Made by a program: the position numbers and the translations under genes
Part shown: piece by piece, positions 54,661 to 63,952 of the stretch
How positions within the stretch are numbered: the first letter of the stretch is position 1
How the letters are laid out: every line of letters starts with the position of its first letter
Assembly (NCBI GenBank): GCA_903911355.1
Contig: CAIWDD010000040.1
Location: 1-64,000 of the forward strand
Reading direction: 5' to 3'
DNA length: 64,000 nucleotides
DNA from: an uncultured Nodularia sp.
GTDB lineage: Bacteria; Cyanobacteriota; Cyanobacteriia; Cyanobacteriales; Nostocaceae
Notes under the pieces: generated by a model
Seen by the model: only the letters and a program-made list of their open reading frames with translations
Told to the model about the DNA's origin: nothing
Databases searched by the model: none

Positions 54661-54689
54661 AACAGACGGGATGTGATCACGTCTGTTTT
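54661..54689 (+). terminator. Terminator after rbfA
   Basis: AACAGACG / CGTCTGTT stem with a ~10-base loop, then TTTTAATC, 72 bases past the rbfA stop. Confidence 0.75.
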
Positions 54690-55116
54690 AATCTAACTAT
54701 GAGGATATTTTCTGGCAAAATTCCCATTATTACTGCAATTTATTGATGATCATTGAGCTTTCGGCTAATTATTTGTCAATTACCAGGAATTATATGCTAT
54801 AATTATCAGTAATAAAATATACTAATCATTCATATAAGCAAACCCCCAAAAAATATTGACATTATCTTGCCAGCAAGTTAATTTAATTGCCCTTAATTGC
54901 CCTCAAAGCATTAATCCTAGTACTTTTCGTCTGAAAGTTATAATTTATTGACATTCTTAACATTTCTTTAGATAATTTGAAGGTGTATAGCGTCAAAATA
55001 AGATTAGTTCCGTATAGCAAACTACAAAATCCTAGCCACAAGTCTGATGCTGTTCATGTTTGTTCCTAGTGTTTGATGGGAACAATGTCTACTTGTAAAC
55101 TTTGTGAGTAAAAACC
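54690..55116. other. AT-rich spacer before the DUF4327 gene
   Basis: About 430 bases between the terminator and a small gene. AT-rich and free of convincing ORFs or RNA genes; it should hold the promoter of the DUF4327 gene. Confidence 0.45.
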
Positions 55117-55362
55117 ATGACTGTGAATACGGTGCCTTCTATTAATTACTACTCCTACTACTCTTTGGATTTGATCCGAGACGAAGCACGCCGACTGGTA
55201 CAAAAGGGAATTGTTAGTCGGCAACAGCCTATATATACATTGTGTCAATATATACCAGCTAGAGAGTGGGTAGGCGTGGAGTGTGAGTTAGAAAAATGTG
55301 ACTTTTTATTACGCGATCGCATTGGCGACCTAATTGGCCGGGAAGAATGGGACAATGACTAA
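55117..55362 (+). CDS. DUF4327 family protein
   Basis: An 81-residue soluble protein. The segments LDLIRDEARRLVQKGIVSRQ, PIYTLCQYIPAREWVGVECE and LRDRIGDLIGREEWDND fit the cyanobacterial DUF4327 family closely. The Tyr/Ser-rich N-terminus is slightly longer than usual. It appears to be a single gene. No function is known. Confidence 0.8.
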   Translation: MTVNTVPSINYYSYYSLDLIRDEARRLVQKGIVSRQQPIYTLCQYIPAREWVGVECELEKCDFLLRDRIGDLIGREEWDND

Positions 55363-55712
55363 TCAGTCTTGAGATTTGGAATTCTCTGTTTATAGATTAA
55401 GGAATCACAGCACTTTTAGGGCGGTGAGCTTGTTAACTTGGATGTTTGTTTGTAATTGAGAGCAAGGGATTTCATGGCGAATTGGAACGGATAATCTCTA
55501 GTTTTGATATGTATTTCCTCATGCAGAATTTTAGTTTTTGCACTAACGCAACCAGCATTAGAACCTGAATATATACAATTTTGCCAGTTAAGAAGGGGTG
55601 GAGGCAATTTTTGGTTTAGATGCGCCACTCATTGAAAATTTAGTATCTTACTATACATTAAATTGCCGTAGTAGTTTAACATATGAAACTGCTGCGGTAA
55701 TTTTTTGATAGT
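55363..55712. other. Spacer without a supported gene
   Basis: About 350 bases. A short minus-strand ORF at 55416-55628 lacks a ribosome site and reads like random sequence. I see no RNA gene or repeat. Confidence 0.4.
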
Positions 55713-56069
55713 TCATCCTACCTGTTCTAAATACTGGTGAACATCTTCAAGGATTTGTGTCAGTTCAGCTTCTGTAGTTAAGCGAATATTCAAGTCGCGT
55801 ACAGTCAGGAGAACTTTAGCAGCAAAGGGACTCGGCCAAATATTGGGATTACAAAAAATCTCTAAAAATACTTCACCAGTGTAGCGATATTCTAGGGGAG
55901 GCTGAGGGGTAACTTTACCGACGCTGGGATTATTGGTTTTAGCGGCGACAGCTTTGAGACTTAACATTAATTTATCTATGGCGGCTTTTAATTCCCGTGC
56001 TTTTTCGGCTGAAAAACTGAAGGAAACAGAACCGGAAATCAGATTCAGGGTTAGAGGAGTGTAAGACAT
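55713..56069 (-). CDS. Conserved small protein, unknown
   Basis: A 118-residue soluble protein. The first half has a strand-helix layout (LNLISGSVSFSFSAEKAREL, AIDKLMLSLKAVAA), then a Pro-rich turn and a second strand group (YRYTGEVFLEIFCNPN, AAKVLLTVRDLNIRL) ending with a helix. No family is recognised. The gene is complete, with an ATG and no frame damage, and its neighbours are a short-repeat cluster and a CDF transporter. Confidence 0.5.
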   Translation of the reverse strand: MSYTPLTLNLISGSVSFSFSAEKARELKAAIDKLMLSLKAVAAKTNNPSVGKVTPQPPLEYRYTGEVFLEIFCNPNIWPSPFAAKVLLTVRDLNIRLTTEAELTQILEDVHQYLEQVG

Positions 56070-56087
56070 GAGCTATTTCTCAAGATT

Positions 56088-56113
56088 GATAGCGTAGAGT
56101 GGCGTCAGCCATA
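56088..56113 (-). repeat. Short dispersed repeat
   Basis: GATAGCGTAGAGTGGCGTCA followed by GCCATA resembles the consensus with an extra TAGA segment. Confidence 0.6.
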
Positions 56114-56163
56114 TAATATTACCTATCTTACCCGAATAGGTGGTATTGACAAAACTTGTACCC

Positions 56164-56198
56164 GATAGCGATCGCTAGCTTCCGTAGAGTAAGCCATA
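56164..56198 (-). repeat. Short dispersed repeat, expanded variant
   Basis: Starts GATAGCGATCGCTAGCTTCC and ends AGTAAGCCATA. The outer parts match the family; the centre contains a HIP1 octamer and is longer. Confidence 0.5.
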
Positions 56199-56393
56199 TA
56201 TTTTAGTTTAGGGGAGGAAAAAGTATTTTTACTAGGATAAGACCAAAGTTTATTTAAAAAAAATCTCAGTAAAGCAGTTGAATAACAGCGATTATAGCGA
56301 GATATAGCCAACAGTGTGTAATATTTTTACACATTGAATCTTGGTTGGAAGTTTTATATTACAACTCATAGCAATAAATGTTAAATATGTTTT

Positions 56394-57278
56394 ATGACTA
56401 AGGACAACCGCCCGGAAATACAAAAGGTGTTAATTATCACCTTACTGCTGAATATGTTGGTGGTAGGATTGAAGGGATTTTTGGGGTATGCTACAGGCTC
56501 TTTAAGCTTGTTAGCTGATGCTCTACATAGTATGACAGATGGAGCCAGTAATATTTTAGGGTTAGTCGCCAATAGATATTCTGCGCCGGAACCAGATAGA
56601 GAACACCCTTACGGACACCAGAAATTTGAATCTGTGGGAGCTTTAGGAATTGCGGTTCTGTTGCTTATCGCCTGCTTTGAAATTCTGCAAGGTATAGTGG
56701 AGCGAATTACTCAAGGTAGTGAACCTGTAGAGATATCCCCAGTAGAGTTGTGGTTATTGCTTGTGGTGCTAGGTATCAATATTTTTGTCGCTTTTTACGA
56801 ACGTGGTGTAGGTCAGCGTTTAGGTAGTGCAATTTTGATTGCTGATGCTACACACACCATGAGTGATGTTTGGGTGACAATTTCTGTCATTGGCGGTTTG
56901 ATAGGGGTTTGGCGAGGTTATCAATGGTTGGATGTGGTGTTAGCTTTTCCTGTCGCTTTGTTAGTATTGAGGAGTGCTTGGTCAGTGGTGAAAACCAATT
57001 TACCTTGGTTGGTAGATCAAATGGCGATCGCACCGGAAACCATTGAGGCGATCGCCACTGCTGTTCCTGGGGTGATTAATTGTCATGACATCGCCTCCCG
57101 GGGTATTTTAGGTCGCCAAGTCTTCATAGAAATACATTTAATCACAGATGCAGTAGATGTAGAAACAGCCCATAAAATTAGTGAAGAAGTAGAAAGGCGA
57201 TTAGAAAGACATTTCAGCCCCAGTAGAATTTTAATTCATATCGAGCCGCCGGTATACCAGCCTGAGCAAATCAGCTAA
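56394..57278 (+). CDS. Cation diffusion facilitator (CDF) family transporter
   Basis: A 294-residue cation/proton exchanger (zinc, cobalt, iron or manganese). Membrane helix 2 carries LLADALHSMTDGASNILG with the DxxxD-type metal site (helix 2 Asp residues), and helix 5 carries LIADATHTMSDVWVTIS. The extended HPYGHQKFESVGAL loop is typical. The C-terminal cytoplasmic domain (VPGVINCHDIASRGILGRQV, IEIHLITDAVDVETAHKISE) completes the family. Metal specificity is not certain; the ADxxHxxxD pattern suits Zn or Fe. Confidence 0.92.
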   Translation: MTKDNRPEIQKVLIITLLLNMLVVGLKGFLGYATGSLSLLADALHSMTDGASNILGLVANRYSAPEPDREHPYGHQKFESVGALGIAVLLLIACFEILQGIVERITQGSEPVEISPVELWLLLVVLGINIFVAFYERGVGQRLGSAILIADATHTMSDVWVTISVIGGLIGVWRGYQWLDVVLAFPVALLVLRSAWSVVKTNLPWLVDQMAIAPETIEAIATAVPGVINCHDIASRGILGRQVFIEIHLITDAVDVETAHKISEEVERRLERHFSPSRILIHIEPPVYQPEQIS

Positions 57279-57650
57279 AACTTGACACTCCCCACCTCTA
57301 ACCGATAGCTTGCGTGGTGTAGTCATAGAACAGGGAGGGACGAATCATTGACTTGAAAGACACTAGTTGAAAAGATTGATACCTTATATTAAGATGTAAC
57401 TATAATTAATATTATTTTAATTTTATTTACCCAGCTGCAAATACAGTTTTAGGCGAAAAAACAGCAATTTTACATAAATTGTCAACTACTACTCCAGACA
57501 GTCAGCAGTCATTAGTCTAAATGCAATTAATTATGTCCGTCCTATGGTTATGCTGGGATAAAGGACTATGTAAATCCAAGCATGAAGAGTGTTTGACACA
57601 GAACTGCTAAATCACAATAGTAGAGCTAGTCTCAAAACTACTTATAATCT
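57279..57650. other. Spacer before the phytochrome operon
   Basis: About 370 bases with one dispersed repeat (57304-57327) and otherwise AT-rich sequence. The operon promoter is expected here; no gene is seen. Confidence 0.45.
57304..57327 (-). repeat. Short dispersed repeat, diverged
   Basis: GATAGCTTGCGTGGTGTAGT followed by CATA corresponds to the GGCTACGCCACGCAAGCTATC sub-type with two changes. Confidence 0.5.
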
Positions 57651-59948
57651 ATGGAACCCACGCCACAGAGACGCTATCAGGAATTAAACGTGAGTAATAA
57701 CGATATTACTATCCCCTTGCCAATTGATGTCAGCAACTGCAACAAAGAGCCAATTCATATTCCTGGCTCTATTCAGCCTCATGGAGTGATTTTTGCGCTC
57801 AAAGAACCGGATTTAACCATCCTCCAAGTTAGTGATAATCTCCTCAAATTCTTTAGTTTACCGCCAGAAGAAGTAATCAATAAAAATCTCAGCCAATTAC
57901 TCGATGCCGAGCAAATCAGGTTAATCAAAGAGTCTTTAAATGAAGATGATTTACCAATTGTTAATCCCATAGAAATGAGCATAAATGTGGATAATCATCC
58001 TGTGAATTTTGATGGAATTATTCACCGTTATCAGGGGGGGGTAGTTTTAGAATTAGAACCAAGGGTAGCAGAAAGAGGTGATGCTTTTTTCAAATTTTAC
58101 CACTTGATAAAAAGCGCAATTTCCAAACTAAAAGCCGCATCAAATATAGGAGAATTTAGTCAGACTCTTGTTAAAGAAACTAAGAAAATTACCGGTTTCC
58201 ATAGAGTGATGGTTTATCGATTTGATCAGGATTGGAATGGTGTAGTTATTGCTGAGGAAAAGCCAGAATATCTGACATCTTATTTAGGATTACATTACCC
58301 AGCCTCCGACATTCCCGCACAAGCCAGAAAACTCTATAGCCAAAACTGGCTGAGACTGATACCAAATATAGACTATGAACCGGCGGTAATTGTGCCCAGG
58401 AATAATCCTTTAACTGAGGAACCTTTAGATTTAAGTAATTCTGTGTTAAGGAGCGTATCGCCTTTACACATTGAGTATATGCAGAATATGGGCGTGGCTG
58501 CTTCCATGTCAATTTCGATTATGAAAGATGGAAAACTGTGGGGATTAATTGCTTGTCATCACCAATCACCGAAATTTATCCCCTATGAAATTCGGAATGC
58601 TTGTGAATTTTTAGGACAAATAGCCTCTTTAGAAATTGCAGGTAAACAAGAGCATGAGGATATTGAATATAAGCTGTATTTGCAATCTTGCAACTCCAAA
58701 TTAGTGGAGTATATGTCATTGGAACAGAACTTCATTGATGGTTTAATTAACCACGACCCAAATCTGTTAAATATTGTCAACGCTCAAGGAGCAGCAGTAT
58801 GCTTTGATGGCGAATATTTTACGGTGGGGAACACTCCGGAAAAACAGCAGATGCAAGAGTTAGTACAATGGATTCATCAAAACCAAAAGGACGAGATTTT
58901 CTACACTGATTCCCTATCTCAAGTTTACCCAGAAGCAGAGAAATTGCGGGATGTGGCTAGCGGTTTGATGGTAGTTTCCATTTCCCAAATTCAGAAAAAC
59001 TATGTTTTATGGTTTCGCCCGGAGGTAGTGCAAACTGTAGATTGGGGAGGTAACCCCAATAAACCGGTAGAAGCCCAAGAAAATGGCAGTATACGCCTAT
59101 CACCGCGCAAATCCTTTGAGTTATGGCAAGAAACAGTACTATTAAAGTCTCTCCCTTGGAAATCCCATGAAATCAATGCAGCGCTGGAGTTGAGAAGTGC
59201 AATTATTGGCTTAGTGCTGCGCAAAGCGGATGAATTAGCACAGCTAAATGTGGAACTGGAACGGAGTAATAGAGAATTAGATGCTTTTGCCTATATAGCC
59301 TCCCATGATTTAAAGGAGCCACTGCGGGGTATTCACAATTATTCTAACTTCCTGATGGAAGATTACGGCGGGCTGCTCAACGAAGAAGGCAAGAACAAGT
59401 TACAAACCTTGATCCGTCTCACTCAGCGGATGGAGGATTTAATCGATTCACTGCTGCATTTTTCTCGATTAGGGAGAGCAGACCTGGCTATGGCTCCCAC
59501 AGACCTGAATCATATACTACATGGTAGTTTAGAGTTATTGCGTCCGCGTATTGAGGATATGAAAGTAGATATTCAGATTTCCAGACCCCTACCGACAGTG
59601 TATTGCGATCGCGTCCGAGTAGGTGAACTGTTTAACAATTTGATTACTAACGCCATCAAATACAATGATAAAGCCAATAAATGCATTTCCATAGGTTACA
59701 TAGAGGAACCACCATCCCCCACGATATTTTATGTCAGAGATAATGGGATTGGGATTCGAGAGAAGCACTTTGAGTCAATTTTCCGAATTTTCAAACGACT
59801 ACACGCTCCCAGTAAATATGGGGGAGGTACAGGAGCGGGGTTAACCATCGCCAAAAAAATAGTAGAAAGACACGGGGGGAGAATTTGGGTAGATTCCACC
59901 TACGGCGAGGGTACTACCTTTTATTTCACATTAGAAGGAGTGAAATAA
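57651..59948 (+). CDS. cphB: Biliverdin-type cyanobacterial phytochrome histidine kinase (CphB-like)
   Basis: A 765-residue red/far-red photoreceptor. The N-terminal PAS domain carries [16 protein letters not shown], with Cys30 at the biliverdin-attachment place of bacteriophytochromes. The GAF domain has [20 protein letters not shown], but the Cys that holds phycocyanobilin in Cph1 is Leu272 ([14 protein letters not shown]), as in CphB. PHY follows. The kinase has His552 ([13 protein letters not shown]), N box [13 protein letters not shown] and G boxes DNGIGI and GGGTGAGLT. It is followed after 4 bases by its response regulator gene. Confidence 0.92.
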   Translation: MEPTPQRRYQELNVSNNDITIPLPIDVSNCNKEPIHIPGSIQPHGVIFALKEPDLTILQVSDNLLKFFSLPPEEVINKNLSQLLDAEQIRLIKESLNEDDLPIVNPIEMSINVDNHPVNFDGIIHRYQGGVVLELEPRVAERGDAFFKFYHLIKSAISKLKAASNIGEFSQTLVKETKKITGFHRVMVYRFDQDWNGVVIAEEKPEYLTSYLGLHYPASDIPAQARKLYSQNWLRLIPNIDYEPAVIVPRNNPLTEEPLDLSNSVLRSVSPLHIEYMQNMGVAASMSISIMKDGKLWGLIACHHQSPKFIPYEIRNACEFLGQIASLEIAGKQEHEDIEYKLYLQSCNSKLVEYMSLEQNFIDGLINHDPNLLNIVNAQGAAVCFDGEYFTVGNTPEKQQMQELVQWIHQNQKDEIFYTDSLSQVYPEAEKLRDVASGLMVVSISQIQKNYVLWFRPEVVQTVDWGGNPNKPVEAQENGSIRLSPRKSFELWQETVLLKSLPWKSHEINAALELRSAIIGLVLRKADELAQLNVELERSNRELDAFAYIASHDLKEPLRGIHNYSNFLMEDYGGLLNEEGKNKLQTLIRLTQRMEDLIDSLLHFSRLGRADLAMAPTDLNHILHGSLELLRPRIEDMKVDIQISRPLPTVYCDRVRVGELFNNLITNAIKYNDKANKCISIGYIEEPPSPTIFYVRDNGIGIREKHFESIFRIFKRLHAPSKYGGGTGAGLTIAKKIVERHGGRIWVDSTYGEGTTFYFTLEGVK

Positions 59949-59952
59949 ACTG

Positions 59953-60417
59953 ATGATTGGCAATCATACCAAGCCTTTACTTGTAATTGAAGATAGCGAC
60001 GAAGATTTTGAGGCCCTGTGTCGGATTATGAAGAAACAAGCTGTAGTTAATCCTGTGTTTCGCTGTACTGATGGCGATGAGGCGCTGGACTTCCTTTACC
60101 ACACCGGGATTTACAGTAATACCCAAAACTTACCGCGTCCGTCGATTATTTTGCTCGACCTGAACTTACCGGGAACTGATGGGCGAGAAGTCTTACAGAA
60201 AATCAAGCAGGATGAGGAGTTTAAATATATCCCTGTAGTTGTATTTACCACATCATCTAATCCCAAAGACATTGAAGTATGTTATCAATCTTGCGTTGCC
60301 AGTTATATGTTAAAGCCCATTGATATTAACAGACTAGTGGAAACTATTCAAAGTTTCGTCACTTATTGGTTAGATATAGTCATCCTCCCCGATAGCGTAG
60401 CATGGCGTAAGCCATAG
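59953..60417 (+). CDS. rcpB: Phytochrome-partner response regulator (RcpB-like)
   Basis: A 154-residue single-domain receiver. Acidic pocket [17 protein letters not shown], phosphoacceptor Asp69 in [16 protein letters not shown], Thr/Ser in [13 protein letters not shown] and Lys in [11 protein letters not shown]. This Rcp1/RcpB pattern matches partners of cyanobacterial phytochromes. The start lies 4 bases past the phytochrome stop. The last ~8 residues (DSVAWRKP) and the stop codon are encoded by a short dispersed repeat (60391-60416), so the native C-terminus was replaced or extended. Confidence 0.92.
   Translation: MIGNHTKPLLVIEDSDEDFEALCRIMKKQAVVNPVFRCTDGDEALDFLYHTGIYSNTQNLPRPSIILLDLNLPGTDGREVLQKIKQDEEFKYIPVVVFTTSSNPKDIEVCYQSCVASYMLKPIDINRLVETIQSFVTYWLDIVILPDSVAWRKP
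60391..60416 (-). repeat. Short dispersed repeat forming the end of the response regulator
   Basis: GATAGCGTAGCATGGCGTAA followed by GCCATA. The TAG stop codon of the response regulator (60415-60417) lies at its edge. Confidence 0.7.
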
Positions 60418-60433
60418 CTGTTAGTAAATAGTT

Positions 60434-63136
60434 ATGACAGAACCGGTTACTGTTTTAATTATCGATGATTGTCAGGAAGACCGCCAGGCCTATCGTCGTT
60501 ATCTACTGCAAGACCAGGAATACATCTACACAGTCATGGAAGAGGAATCAGGGGAAGGAGCCTTGAAATTGTGTCAGCAGTTTCACCCTGATGCCATTTT
60601 ATTAGACTTTTTACTACCGGACTTAGATGGCTTGGAATTTCTGGCAGAATTACAACAGCAGTCACAGAAAATCATGCCAGCAGTGATTATGTTAACTGGT
60701 TATGGTAACGAAACTGTGGCTGTAGCTGCAATGAAAAGTGGTGTTCAAGACTATTTGGTCAAAGGACAAACCACTGGTGAGCGTCTGCGCTCAACGATTC
60801 ACTCAGCGATTAAAAATGTGCAACTTAGTCAAGATCTGCAACGCAGTGAGGAACGTTTCCGCACATCCATTGACAATATGCTGGATTGTTTCGGCATTTT
60901 TTCGGCTGTACGTCAGCAGATGGGGGAAATCCTGCGCTTTCGTGTGGATTATATGAACGCCGCTGCTTGTGAATTTAGCCAAATTATGTCAGGCGCCCAG
61001 GGCGAATATCTGTGCAACATTCTCCTGAATATCCGCGATAATGGCTTGTTTGATGAATGTTGTCGAGTTGTGGAAACAGGTCAGCCTTTAGAGAAAGAAT
61101 CTGTCGTCTGGACTGCTTGTGACCAGGGACTGCAATCAGCTAAAGTGATTGACATTCGCATCACAAAAATGGGGGATGGCTTCGTTGCTTCTTGGCGAGA
61201 TGTCACCGCCAAAAAACAGGCGGAAGACCAATTACGCGACAGTCAGCAGTTTATCGAAGCTATTACTAATACTATACCAGGGATGTTATACGTTTATGAT
61301 TTAATTCAACAGCAGAATATCTATACTAATAATCAATTTACCAAACTCCTTGGTTATACTGCCCAAGAAATTCAGGACATGGGTACTGAGTTGCTCCCAT
61401 TGTTAATGCATCCTGAAGATTGGGTACGATTTACTAGAAACTTGCAAGTAATTAACTCCGCTGAGGATGGTGAAATTGTCGAATTTGAATACCGGATGCG
61501 CCACGCCAATGGTGAATGGCGGTGGTTTGTCAGTCGAGATACTGTATTTAACAGGAGTGTTGACGGTTCGCCACACCACATTGTGGGTACAGCTTTTGAT
61601 ATCACTGGGCGTAAGCAAGTAGAGGAACAGCTGCGTTTAAGTAATGAGCGTTTTCAACTAGCCGCAGCTGCGGTAAATTGTCTAATTTATGACATAGATT
61701 TTAAGAATAATACTGTTAGCAGAACTGAGGGTTTAACCCGAATTTTGGGTTATTCCTTAGCAGAAGCAGCTCCCACCCATAAATGGTGGATAGAGAAAAT
61801 TCATCCCCAAGATAGAAAGCGTGTGGGAGAGCAATGGAGAAATGTTCTTACTAAGGGTCAATACTATTCTATTGAGTATAGAATACTTCATAAAGACCAA
61901 GGGTATCGCTATATATTAGACCAGGGCATAATTGTCAGAGACCCTCATGGTCAGATTATCATACGAGCCGTAGGCAGTGCTACAGACATTAGCGATCGCA
62001 AGGCTACTGAAACCGCTTTGCGCGACAGTGAGGAACGCTACCGTTATTTATCTAATGCCATTCCACAACTGGTGTGGATTTGCAATCTTGAGGGTGAATA
62101 CGAGTATGTAAATCAACAGTGGTGTGAATTTACGGGTCAAACTATGGAGCAAGCCCTAGGGTTAGGCTGGCGACAAGTTATACATCCAGATGATCTTCCC
62201 TCAGCTATCCACTCCGGGATGAAAGCCTTGGAGACAGGAGAAGCTATGAACACCGAAATGCGTTACCGGAAATTTGACGGTAGCTATTGTTGGCATTTAG
62301 CCAGGGGTTTACCAATTAAGAATGACCAAGGACAGGTAATTAAGTGGTTTGGTACTAGCACTGATATAGACCAGCACAAGCAGTTAGAAGCTGAACGGGA
62401 TAGGCTGTTACAGCTCGAACAAGCAGCCAGAACCGCCGCGGAAACAGCTAACCAAACTAAAGATGAGTTTGTGGCTATGGTATCTCATGATTTGCGATCG
62501 CCACTTAATGCCATTCTCGGCTGGGCTAAATTACTACGGACTCGTGAACTACCTCCAGATACAGTTGACAGAGCTTTAGAAACCATCGAGCGTAATGCTC
62601 AATCTCAGTCCAAACTTTTAGAAGATCTGTTAAATATGACCCGTATCCTCCGGGGTCAGCTACAGATAGAACTCCGCTCAGTCAATTTGGTGAGTCTGGT
62701 CAAAGCATCTGTGGAAACTGTTTACCCGGATGCCAGTAGTAAAGGCATTCATTTAGAGTCTGTAATTGATGAATCTATCCCCCCTATAGTTGGGGATACC
62801 CATCGATTGTTACAAGTTTTAGGTAATTTACTTTCCAACGCTATTAAGTTTACCCCATCTGGTGGCAAAGTGCAAGTACAACTAGCAAAAAATGATCAGT
62901 CTTCAATACTTATCCAGGTGAGTGATACTGGTGTGGGTATTAAACCGGAATTTCTGCCCCACGTGTTTAAGCGGTATCATCAGGCAGAGTGTAGTCATCA
63001 ACAAACTGGTTTGGGACTGGGTTTAGCGATCGCCCGTCATTTGGTAGAATTACACGGGGGTACTATTGAAGCCCATAGTCCCGGTGAAGGGCTAGGGGCT
63101 ACTTTTACGGTTAAGTTGCCTTTATTTACTGAATAA
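60434..63136 (+). CDS. Hybrid histidine kinase: receiver, four PAS, kinase
   Basis: A 900-residue protein. The N-terminal receiver (1-~125) has Asp58 in ILLDFLLPDLDG. Four PAS-type modules follow: ~140-270 (degenerate), ~275-395 (PGMLYVYDLIQQQN, closing VGTAFDITGRKQ), ~400-525 (closing AVGSATDISDRK) and ~530-655 (IPQLVWICNLEGEYEYVNQQ). A kinase core with phospho-acceptor His685 (VAMVSHDLRSPLNAILG), N box LGNLLSNAIKFTPSGG and G boxes VSDTGVGI and QTGLGLGLAI ends the protein. It follows the response regulator in the same operon 16 bases on. It may read the phytochrome output through its receiver; this is inference. Confidence 0.9.
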   Translation: MTEPVTVLIIDDCQEDRQAYRRYLLQDQEYIYTVMEEESGEGALKLCQQFHPDAILLDFLLPDLDGLEFLAELQQQSQKIMPAVIMLTGYGNETVAVAAMKSGVQDYLVKGQTTGERLRSTIHSAIKNVQLSQDLQRSEERFRTSIDNMLDCFGIFSAVRQQMGEILRFRVDYMNAAACEFSQIMSGAQGEYLCNILLNIRDNGLFDECCRVVETGQPLEKESVVWTACDQGLQSAKVIDIRITKMGDGFVASWRDVTAKKQAEDQLRDSQQFIEAITNTIPGMLYVYDLIQQQNIYTNNQFTKLLGYTAQEIQDMGTELLPLLMHPEDWVRFTRNLQVINSAEDGEIVEFEYRMRHANGEWRWFVSRDTVFNRSVDGSPHHIVGTAFDITGRKQVEEQLRLSNERFQLAAAAVNCLIYDIDFKNNTVSRTEGLTRILGYSLAEAAPTHKWWIEKIHPQDRKRVGEQWRNVLTKGQYYSIEYRILHKDQGYRYILDQGIIVRDPHGQIIIRAVGSATDISDRKATETALRDSEERYRYLSNAIPQLVWICNLEGEYEYVNQQWCEFTGQTMEQALGLGWRQVIHPDDLPSAIHSGMKALETGEAMNTEMRYRKFDGSYCWHLARGLPIKNDQGQVIKWFGTSTDIDQHKQLEAERDRLLQLEQAARTAAETANQTKDEFVAMVSHDLRSPLNAILGWAKLLRTRELPPDTVDRALETIERNAQSQSKLLEDLLNMTRILRGQLQIELRSVNLVSLVKASVETVYPDASSKGIHLESVIDESIPPIVGDTHRLLQVLGNLLSNAIKFTPSGGKVQVQLAKNDQSSILIQVSDTGVGIKPEFLPHVFKRYHQAECSHQQTGLGLGLAIARHLVELHGGTIEAHSPGEGLGATFTVKLPLFTE

Positions 63137-63952
63137 GGTTTTAAATTGCCTGATAGAACCCAGAGAATAATTTTCTAACTTAAAATCAGCGAAAGGTTTA
63201 TTTTCTAACCTATCTCTTAAGGCTTCATCTAAAATCAGACCTGCTGGTGCTTCCTTCACCCCGATGATAATTATACTTGTTTGGTATGCCGTCAACTCCT
63301 GATTTTCCTGACAGGTGCTTCCTTGAAATTGACCCAGGTTTAACAAACGATAACCTTTAACGCTGGGTGTATTCTCAAATAATTTAGTTGCTAAACCTTG
63401 AATTTGTTGAGCGCGTTCTAAAGCCAGGCGTTGTTTAACTCCCGGTTTCCCGCCACAATTCGCCAGACCCACAGCAATAATTTCACTAGGTTCTTGCATG
63501 ATTTCCTGGATATTTTCTGGCTGTAGTTTTAATTTTAGAAGCTCAAGACTAATAATTTCATCATTATATTTAACTTGAAAATTGCTCCCAGGTAACCATT
63601 TATATTTAACTGACAAAACAGCTATATTAAACTTAGCAATTTTACCTTGACTATCCATACCTTCCTGATAAGGAAAGTAATCAACCATCCCTTTTCTTTC
63701 GGGAGATTGTGTTGATGGTGTCAAGGTGGCAACCTGGGGAGAGTATATCACTAAAGCTATCAAACCCAGAATCCCCAAGGAAGCTAACAGAGCCGCTAAT
63801 AGTCCTTGTAAAGGAACTTTCTTTGATGGCTGTGTGGGGCTGATATTTGTAGGTATAAATTTTCTTAACCAATCCACAGCCTCCCCAGGGGAACCCAGTC
63901 TATTCTGCTGCTCTAGCCACACATCCAAATGAGGCTGCTCCATTGTTTCCAT
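63122..63952 (-). CDS. Single-pass membrane protein with OmpA-like C-terminal region, unknown
   Basis: A 276-residue protein from METMEQPHLDVWL (ATG at 63952; another ATG at 63943 is possible). One membrane helix (LLAALLASLGILGLIALVIY, ~60-80) follows a cytosolic N-terminus. The outer part ends in ANCGGKPGVKQRLALERAQQ and IQGLATKLFENTPSVKGYRL, reminiscent of OmpA-like peptidoglycan-binding domains. This weak likeness is the only clue to function. It converges with the hybrid kinase, overlapping by 15 bases. Confidence 0.5.
   Translation of the reverse strand: METMEQPHLDVWLEQQNRLGSPGEAVDWLRKFIPTNISPTQPSKKVPLQGLLAALLASLGILGLIALVIYSPQVATLTPSTQSPERKGMVDYFPYQEGMDSQGKIAKFNIAVLSVKYKWLPGSNFQVKYNDEIISLELLKLKLQPENIQEIMQEPSEIIAVGLANCGGKPGVKQRLALERAQQIQGLATKLFENTPSVKGYRLLNLGQFQGSTCQENQELTAYQTSIIIIGVKEAPAGLILDEALRDRLENKPFADFKLENYSLGSIRQFKTLFSK

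Larger units (their letters stand above)
56070..56393. other. Spacer with two dispersed repeats
   Basis: About 320 bases containing two copies of the short repeat (56088-56113 and 56164-56198) and otherwise AT-rich sequence up to the CDF gene. Confidence 0.5.

Noticed and set aside
55416-55628. 70-residue minus-strand ORF
   Set aside because: No ribosome site, no recognisable pattern, in an AT-rich spacer.
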